This document shows positions 6,767-11,170 of a stretch of DNA of 11,170 nucleotides, piece after piece (the first letter of the stretch is position 1; every line of letters begins with the position of its first letter). The DNA comes from GCA-2730975 sp964576585 (lineage in GTDB: Bacteria > Verrucomicrobiota > Verrucomicrobiia > Opitutales > Seribacteraceae), in NCBI GenBank assembly GCA_964576585.1, contig CAZNWO010000108.1, positions 1-11,170 on the forward strand, read 5' to 3'. The translations under genes were made by a program, and so were the position numbers. The notes under the pieces are model-generated. The model ran no database searches. It worked only from the letters and a program-made list of their open reading frames with translations, and was not told where the DNA came from.

Positions 6767-8365
6767 TTGTCTTGTCCGGGTCTCGATTCTCGTCCATCGC
6801 TCACAGCAGTGGAAGCAAGACCTCTTGCCTCGATCGATTCTCCTGATTCCGAGGGCTTCGCTCCTCTCCTCGAGATGCGCGATATCGATAAGAGCTTTCC
6901 GGGCGTGCAGGCTCTCAAAGGCGTGGATCTGGTCGTCAACTCCGGCGAATGCCTCGCCCTGCTTGGTGAAAATGGAGCGGGCAAGAGCACGCTGATAAAG
7001 ATCTTGGGCGGAGCCCAATCGTCCAACGCAGGGGAAATTCTTCTGGAAGGAAAACAGGTTAGATTTGATTCTCCCAATGCCGCGTTCGATTCAGGGATCG
7101 CGATCATTTATCAAGAGCTTAACTTAGTGCCGGCCTTGACCGCTGCCGAGAACGTTTTTCTCGGTGCCGAGCCTACCTCCATGGGTTTCGTTAAACGAAG
7201 TGAGCAAAGTCGCAGAGCGGACGAACTGCTCAGGAGGGTGGGGGCCGAAATCAATCCAGACACGCCTTGCTCACGTCTAACGGTAGCCCAAAGGCAATTG
7301 GTCGAGATTGCCAAGGCCCTTGCTCGTGAAGCCCGAATCCTAGTCATGGACGAGCCCAGCGCGGCTCTCACCAACAAAGAGGTCGAGCGGCTTTTCGAGC
7401 TGATTGACGACCTAAAGGCTCGCGGCATCGGTATCATCTACGTCAGTCACAGGCTGGAGGAGATTGAGCGTGTAGCTGAAAGAGCAGTCGTGTTGCGTGA
7501 TGGCGAAAGGGTGGGAGAGTTGTCCAAGGAGCACTTGGACCGCAGCAGGATCATCGAGTTGATGGTCGGAAGAAAGCTGGAAAACGAGTTTCCTCCTTCC
7601 AATAGGATTCCCGGCAAGGTGAAGCTTAGAGCCAAGGGGCTCTCGCGGCAGCCAAAGGTTCGGGACGTTTCTCTTGAGATTCGTTCGGGAGAAATCGTCG
7701 CCCTGACGGGGCTTGTAGGTTCTGGTCGAACGGAGACTGCTCGCCTGCTCTTCGGGGCAGATGTAATGGAGGAGGGAACGATAGAAATGGAAGATCGAAA
7801 GCTTCTTCTGCGCTGCCCGAGCGATGCGATTGAGGCGGGAATCTGCCTTTTGACCGAGGATAGGAAGGATCAAGGCTTGGTGCTCTGTCGATCCGTTCTG
7901 GAAAACTTCGGTCTACCCAACCTAAGTTCTTTTTCAAGGGCAGGATGGCTGGATCGGCAACACGAGATGCAATCCCTTGGAGGTTTCGTGGACAAGATTC
8001 GCATTCGGATAGCGGGACAATCCCAAAGGGTCGAGAACCTCTCGGGAGGGAACCAGCAAAAGGTGGTGCTTGCCAAGTGGCTCCAACGTGATGCCGAAAT
8101 CTTGATTTTTGACGAACCCACCCGTGGGATTGACGTTGGCGCCAAGTATGAAATTTATCAACTGATGAATGAACTGGCGGCTAGAGGGAAGGGCATCCTG
8201 ATGATCAGTTCGGAATTGCCCGAGGTGCTCGGCATGAGCGACCGTATCCTTGTGATGCGGGACGGACGAATCGTGGGTGAACTGAAAAACGAGCCGGGCC
8301 TTACCCAAGAAGACGTCATGGCGATTGCCATGGGGTCTGAAGAACTGAAAGACGATCGACCGTGA
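6767..8365 (+). CDS. Sugar ABC importer ATPase, RbsA-type double nucleotide-binding domain
   Basis: Up to 532 residues with two ATPase domains in tandem, the RbsA/MglA/XylG arrangement that powers CUT2 sugar importers. Domain 1 (about 34-270): Walker A GENGAGKST (67-75), Q-loop Gln116, signature LTVAQ (171-175), Walker B ILVMDEP (191-197), switch His228. Domain 2 (about 285-525): altered Walker A GLVGSGRT (315-322), signature LSGGNQQK (425-432), DEPTRGID (449-456), and Ser481 at the switch position. The degenerate second site is normal for this family. The start is uncertain. The TTG at 6767 gives about 30 extra residues before the first strand (LLEM at 34-37); the GTG at 6809 gives a shorter extension; the ATG at 6875 would cut into the first strand. 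None has a clear ribosome binding site. The end overlaps the permease start by 4 bases (GTGA), indicating translational coupling. Confidence 0.93.
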   Translation: MSCPGLDSRPSLTAVEARPLASIDSPDSEGFAPLLEMRDIDKSFPGVQALKGVDLVVNSGECLALLGENGAGKSTLIKILGGAQSSNAGEILLEGKQVRFDSPNAAFDSGIAIIYQELNLVPALTAAENVFLGAEPTSMGFVKRSEQSRRADELLRRVGAEINPDTPCSRLTVAQRQLVEIAKALAREARILVMDEPSAALTNKEVERLFELIDDLKARGIGIIYVSHRLEEIERVAERAVVLRDGERVGELSKEHLDRSRIIELMVGRKLENEFPPSNRIPGKVKLRAKGLSRQPKVRDVSLEIRSGEIVALTGLVGSGRTETARLLFGADVMEEGTIEMEDRKLLLRCPSDAIEAGICLLTEDRKDQGLVLCRSVLENFGLPNLSSFSRAGWLDRQHEMQSLGGFVDKIRIRIAGQSQRVENLSGGNQQKVVLAKWLQRDAEILIFDEPTRGIDVGAKYEIYQLMNELAARGKGILMISSELPEVLGMSDRILVMRDGRIVGELKNEPGLTQEDVMAIAMGSEELKDDRP

Positions 8366-9696
8366 ACGCCTTGGGCAAGATTTTTTCCTCTGATTACGGG
8401 ATGCTTGCGGCCCTTCTCGGCCTATGCATCTATTTTAGTTTGGCAACTTATGCCGAGCAACATCCGGAAGGTGTTGAGGCTGCCGAGCACCTGTATGAGC
8501 AGATCGAGGATGTTTTCCCGGATGGAGGATCGGTGGTAGTGTTGGGGCGTCCAACGGAAGAGTCGAAAAGTTTTTGCAATGCCCTGAATGCAAGCCTTAA
8601 GGCGAGCGACTGGAAGGTTTTGGCAGTGGTGAACGGCGATCCTTTCGAGGCAGGTCGTGCCATACGGAAAGCTTTCGAGGATAACAATACGCTTTCCCTC
8701 GTTGCTTGCGAAAGCTCCTTTGTCGAGCTTCCCTTGTTCGAGGTTCTGCGGGAGGACCTTCCTGCTTTCGGAAAGACTCGTTTGCTTGCCCCCGAAAGCT
8801 ACAACTGGCCTAACTTCCTTAAGGCAGGCAACTTGCTGAACATTGCGAACCAGATCGCAGTCATTGCGATTTTGGCCATCGGCATGACCATGGTCATCGT
8901 GACTGCGGGCATAGACCTTTCGGTCGGTAGTCTGATCGCCTTTTCCGCAGTCTTGGCAACATGGCTTATTCGAGAATACGCAGGAGGAGTCGATGCGAGT
9001 GCTTTAGGCATGTTTCTCTGCTGTTTGCTTGCGATTCTTGCTTGCGGCTTATTCGGCTTTTTCACGGGAGGTGTGGTGACCTTCTTTCAGGTTCCTCCCT
9101 TCGTAGCCACTCTAGGGATGATGCTTGTTGGGAGTGGTCTTGCCTACATGTTGTCGAATGGGCTTTCCATTTATCAATTGCCCGAGGACTTTTCTTGGCT
9201 TGGTCGCGGCGTGGACCTCTTTGGAATCCCGAATGCCGTGGTTCTTATGCTTTTCCTTTACCTGGTGGCTCACATCGTGATGGAGAGAACTTCTTTCGGC
9301 AGATACGTTTACGCGGTGGGGGGGAATCCCGAGGCGGCCCGCTTGTCCGGCGTGCCCGTTAGGCGAGTACTCATTTGCGTCTACTGCGCCTGCGGTGCCT
9401 TGGCGGGACTTGGCGGCGTTGTGATGGCGTCGCAGTTTCTTAGCGGCGATCCCAAGTACGGTTTAATGTACGAGTTGTACGTCATTGCCGCTGTTGTCGT
9501 GGGCGGTACTTCCTTGTCGGGAGGACAGGGTAAAATCTTCGGGACCTTGATTGGCGCCTTCATCATTGCCGTTATCCGAAACGGCATGAACTTGACCGGG
9601 GTGGAAAGCTATACCCAGAAGGTTGTACTTGGCTTGGTACTTTTGGCCGCAGTTCTCTTGGATATGCTAAAGAAGCGTGGATTCAAGCTAACCTGA
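8362..9696 (+). CDS. Sugar ABC importer permease (RbsC-type) with a large extra periplasmic domain
   Basis: A 444-residue BPD_transp_2 permease; typical RbsC proteins are about 320 residues. The extra length lies near the N-terminus. TM1 is at about 12-29, followed by a soluble stretch from about 30 to 150 before the conserved core resumes at WPNFLKAGNLLNIANQ (149-164). Core landmarks are GMTMVIVTAGIDLSVGS (174-190), the cytoplasmic coupling-type loop RTSFGRYVYAVGGNPEAARL (309-328) and GGTSLSGGQGKIFGT (381-395). About nine more membrane segments can be placed from 165 to 435. The inserted stretch alternates hydrophobic strands and helices (GGSVVVLGRP at 55-64, WKVLAVVNGDP at 84-94, AIRKAFEDN at 100-108, LSLVACES at 111-118), resembling one lobe of a type 1 binding-protein fold. 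The GTG start overlaps the ATPase stop by 4 bases. It should form the membrane channel with the ATPase and receive substrate from the binding protein encoded at 5684-6763. Confidence 0.92.
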   Translation: MNALGKIFSSDYGMLAALLGLCIYFSLATYAEQHPEGVEAAEHLYEQIEDVFPDGGSVVVLGRPTEESKSFCNALNASLKASDWKVLAVVNGDPFEAGRAIRKAFEDNNTLSLVACESSFVELPLFEVLREDLPAFGKTRLLAPESYNWPNFLKAGNLLNIANQIAVIAILAIGMTMVIVTAGIDLSVGSLIAFSAVLATWLIREYAGGVDASALGMFLCCLLAILACGLFGFFTGGVVTFFQVPPFVATLGMMLVGSGLAYMLSNGLSIYQLPEDFSWLGRGVDLFGIPNAVVLMLFLYLVAHIVMERTSFGRYVYAVGGNPEAARLSGVPVRRVLICVYCACGALAGLGGVVMASQFLSGDPKYGLMYELYVIAAVVVGGTSLSGGQGKIFGTLIGAFIIAVIRNGMNLTGVESYTQKVVLGLVLLAAVLLDMLKKRGFKLT

Positions 9697-9700
9697 TTTC

Positions 9701-10381
9701 TCATTCTTCGCTTGTCGAGCGACCATTTAGGTAAGTTGTCCTGCCGATGACTTCACCATCTTTTCCATACTGAACCCAATCTCCCGACAACTGGTCGTTC
9801 TTGTAGCTTCTTTCCCAGATCTTATTTCCGTCGGCATTCCATCCTGTTGACATGCCGTGACGTTTCCCTTGGTCGTAGGGGACTTCCTCCTTCTTTTTGC
9901 CGTTTGGGTGAAAGCTCACCTGCTTGCCTGTCTTCAGACCTCCTTTCGTCGTAAATTCAGTCTGCTTTCTACCTCCCTCTTCAGACCATTGCGTCCAAAG
10001 ACCATCGACGGGGGCGTCCCCGGGGTTAACCGCAAATCCCAAGTGTCCATCCTTCCTTTTCACTGTCCAGCGCATGGGCTTTGCAACGGGTTCGGCTCTT
10101 TGCTGGTCCTCCAAGGCCGAGAAGCGTTTGTCGACCGCCGAAGCCTGTCGCTCCAGAGCCCAGTTGAGTTGCCTGAGGTTCATCGATCGAAATGGATCCT
10201 CAGGCTTTGCGACCACGAGGTTTTCTCTGATCCTCTCGATCTCGTTCGTGGCGTCACGATAATCTTCAACGGGGCTTTGTTGATAGTGGATTCTGTCTCC
10301 GCCCGAGACACAGCCAATAAACAAAAGGGGGAGCAGTACAAGGTGTAGGATTTCTTTAAAAAAAATAAACTTTGCTCTCAT
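9701..10381 (-). CDS. Lipoprotein with YwqK/MORN_2-type repeats
   Basis: A 226-residue predicted lipoprotein. The signal peptide (MRAKFIFFKEILHLVLLPLL) ends in FIGC, with Cys24 the likely lipidated residue. A polar, probably helical region follows (about 40-95, many Glu, Arg and Gln). The C-terminal half holds about four short repeats of the form G-x-W-x-x-W/Y-x-x-x-G-x-x-x-x-x-x-x-Y-x-x-G: residues 127-144, 151-170, 175-193 and 199-218. These match the MORN_2 / 'YwqK family antitoxin' repeat, a beta-hairpin motif of no fixed function. The antitoxin name should not be taken literally, as no toxin gene is visible. The in-frame TTG at 10426 would add 15 residues before the signal peptide, so the ATG at 10381 is preferred. 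The stop lies 4 bp from that of the convergent permease gene. It is divergent from a second lipoprotein gene of the same type. Confidence 0.8.
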   Translation of the reverse strand: MRAKFIFFKEILHLVLLPLLFIGCVSGGDRIHYQQSPVEDYRDATNEIERIRENLVVAKPEDPFRSMNLRQLNWALERQASAVDKRFSALEDQQRAEPVAKPMRWTVKRKDGHLGFAVNPGDAPVDGLWTQWSEEGGRKQTEFTTKGGLKTGKQVSFHPNGKKKEEVPYDQGKRHGMSTGWNADGNKIWERSYKNDQLSGDWVQYGKDGEVIGRTTYLNGRSTSEE

Positions 10382-10409
10382 TAAAAACTTGTTCTTAACA
10401 ATACCACCA

Positions 10410-10437
10410 ATATTATTTATCTTCAAATTGTAGACAA
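10410..10437 (-). promoter_or_regulatory. Candidate promoter for the minus-strand repeat lipoprotein
   Basis: Read on the minus strand, TTGTCT (10437-10432) and TAATAT (10415-10410) are separated by 16 bp and match the -35 and -10 consensus at 4 of 6 positions each. Transcription would start near 10403, about 20 nt upstream of the ATG at 10381. The region is strongly A/T-rich, which raises the odds of a chance match. Confidence 0.3.
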
Positions 10438-10438
10438 T
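10427..10438. repeat. Short inverted repeat in the centre of the divergent lipoprotein spacer
   Basis: ATTGTAGACAAT consists of 5-bp inverted arms around a 2-bp centre. It sits at the midpoint of the 93-bp spacer between the two divergent lipoprotein genes (10382-10474) and overlaps the proposed minus-strand -35 element. That is where an operator shared by both genes would be expected, but the arms are short and no other copy was found in the window. Confidence 0.3.
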
Positions 10439-10474
10439 CTGCTTTTACTAAATTCTTCCCCCCCTTAATTCCTG

Positions 10475-11170
10475 ATGAAGCATTCATTAGTATGTTTTCT
10501 CCTTCTGTGGCTCATAGGTTGCAGTGAGCAGGGGCGATTGGCAAACGTTCCTGCCGAGACTAGGCTGGGGGAGAACTGGAAGGATTTGGTAGTCGTCGAT
10601 GGCTTGGTTTGCCTGGATGCTGACAAGTTGCCTTATTCAGGCTGGAGCAAAAGCTTTTACCCCAATGATGAAGTGTATGCCTTCGCCACTTTCGATAAAG
10701 GGCTCCTGACCCAGTTTAAGCGCTGGCGCCAGAATGGATACGAGCAACTCGAGGTTCGTTTTTCGGGACTGAAAGTCGATCAGTTGCCGGATCTTTTTGA
10801 AATGGAAAAGCAATCATATGGAAAGTTCCACTACGATCCTGAGTACTTGGCTATTGGAGATAAGATTGATTTGATCACCCTCGATGAATTAAAGTTCAGG
10901 GAGTTTAACCTTCAGAGTTGCGGCAAGCATGGGCTTTTTCGCCAGTGGCATCCAAACGGAAAAATTATGAAAGAGGTTCATTTTCTCGATGGTCTTCTCG
11001 ATGGTCAATGGAGTGCATGGTCTAAAGACGGAACAAAGATTCATGAAATTCATTTTTTAGAGGGTAAGCTTCATGGTCCAAGCTTGTCATGGTTCAATCG
11101 CGATGGGTTTCTGAGGCGTGAGGAGGGCTACTTCATCAAAGGTTTTGCTGATGGGCCTAGGAAAACTTGG
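10475..11170 (+). CDS. Lipoprotein with YwqK/MORN_2-type repeats (3' end outside window)
   Basis: An open frame of 232 codons runs from the ATG at 10475 to the right edge without a stop. The signal peptide MKHSLVCFLLLWLIGC has a standard lipobox (LIGC, Cys16). One divergent repeat-like segment lies at about 43-98 (YSGWSKSFYPNDE, then FKRWRQNGYEQLEVRFSG). Clear repeats begin at about 152: GLFRQWHPNGKIMKEVHFLDG (152-172), GQWSAWSKDGTKIHEIHFLEG (177-197) and GPSLSWFNRDGF (201-212), with another starting near the edge. This is the same MORN_2/YwqK repeat type as in the divergent neighbour at 9701-10381, though the N-terminal parts differ, so the two are relatives or functional partners rather than recent duplicates. 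By eye the gene is more A/T-rich than the importer genes. There is no Shine-Dalgarno sequence; a run of seven C lies about 10 bp upstream of the start. Cellular role unknown. Confidence 0.8.
   Translation, partial: MKHSLVCFLLLWLIGCSEQGRLANVPAETRLGENWKDLVVVDGLVCLDADKLPYSGWSKSFYPNDEVYAFATFDKGLLTQFKRWRQNGYEQLEVRFSGLKVDQLPDLFEMEKQSYGKFHYDPEYLAIGDKIDLITLDELKFREFNLQSCGKHGLFRQWHPNGKIMKEVHFLDGLLDGQWSAWSKDGTKIHEIHFLEGKLHGPSLSWFNRDGFLRREEGYFIKGFADGPRKTW

Noticed and set aside
8449..8811. The extra permease length as two genes fused by a sequencing error
   Set aside because: The frame is continuous from TM1 through the insert to the permease core, and the start overlaps the ATPase stop in the normal way; no frame shift is needed to explain it.
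9708..9722. Small hairpin (TCGCT / AGCGA arms, 5-nt loop) at the convergent gene ends
   Set aside because: Only five base pairs, no T-run on either strand, and it lies inside the lipoprotein coding sequence; not supported as a terminator.
9857..10348. Plus-strand open frame opposite the repeat lipoprotein
   Set aside because: The minus strand has a lipobox and regular repeats in a full-length frame; the plus-strand translation has no such structure.
9701..10381. Reading the YwqK-like protein as the antitoxin of a toxin-antitoxin pair
   Set aside because: The database label comes from the repeat type. Here the protein is a lipoprotein with no toxin-like gene beside it.
10458..10464. Run of seven C upstream of the 10475 start as a phase-variation tract
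   Set aside because: The run is short and outside the coding frame. It could alter promoter spacing in principle, but no promoter could be placed around it.

Overview
The window looks like chromosome from a bacterium of the PVC superphylum (Planctomycetota or Verrucomicrobiota; I cannot decide between them). The best evidence is the adjacent pair of a PSCyt1-PSCyt2-PSD1 cytochrome-like protein and a DUF1501 protein, which is characteristic of these phyla. An AroE-like protein with an ENPT-type N-terminal motif and several exported lipoproteins fit the same picture. Most starts lack a convincing Shine-Dalgarno sequence. There is no sign of mobile DNA, tRNA, rRNA or CRISPR.

Layout. Positions 1-1142 (minus strand) hold a shikimate dehydrogenase-family gene. 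It is followed by the 5' part of a gene for a lipoprotein that looks like the DUF4432 / aldose-epimerase-like family and runs off the left edge. A 170-bp divergent spacer with one reasonable promoter candidate leads into 1313-5557 (plus): a secreted 928-residue PSD1-type protein with two CxxCH motifs, then a Tat-type DUF1501 protein. After a 126-bp spacer, 5684-9696 (plus) encodes a complete ribose-family (CUT2) sugar ABC importer: lipid-anchored binding protein, double-domain ATPase and permease, with a 3-bp gap and then a 4-base overlap between genes. The permease ends 4 bp from the end of a convergent lipoprotein gene (9701-10381, minus). That gene is divergent from a second lipoprotein gene (10475 to the right edge, plus). 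Both lipoproteins carry YwqK/MORN_2-type repeats.

How the parts may work together. The importer would carry a monosaccharide or similar compound inward. The AroE-like oxidoreductase and the epimerase-like lipoprotein could act on sugar-derived or cyclic polyol compounds, and the PSD1/DUF1501 pair is probably exported and acts in the periplasm. This link rests on adjacency and is inference; the substrate cannot be read from sequence. The most unusual item is the permease. Between its first and second membrane segments it carries about 120 extra residues whose pattern resembles one lobe of a sugar-binding protein. A lipid-anchored binding protein on a long flexible tether is encoded just upstream.
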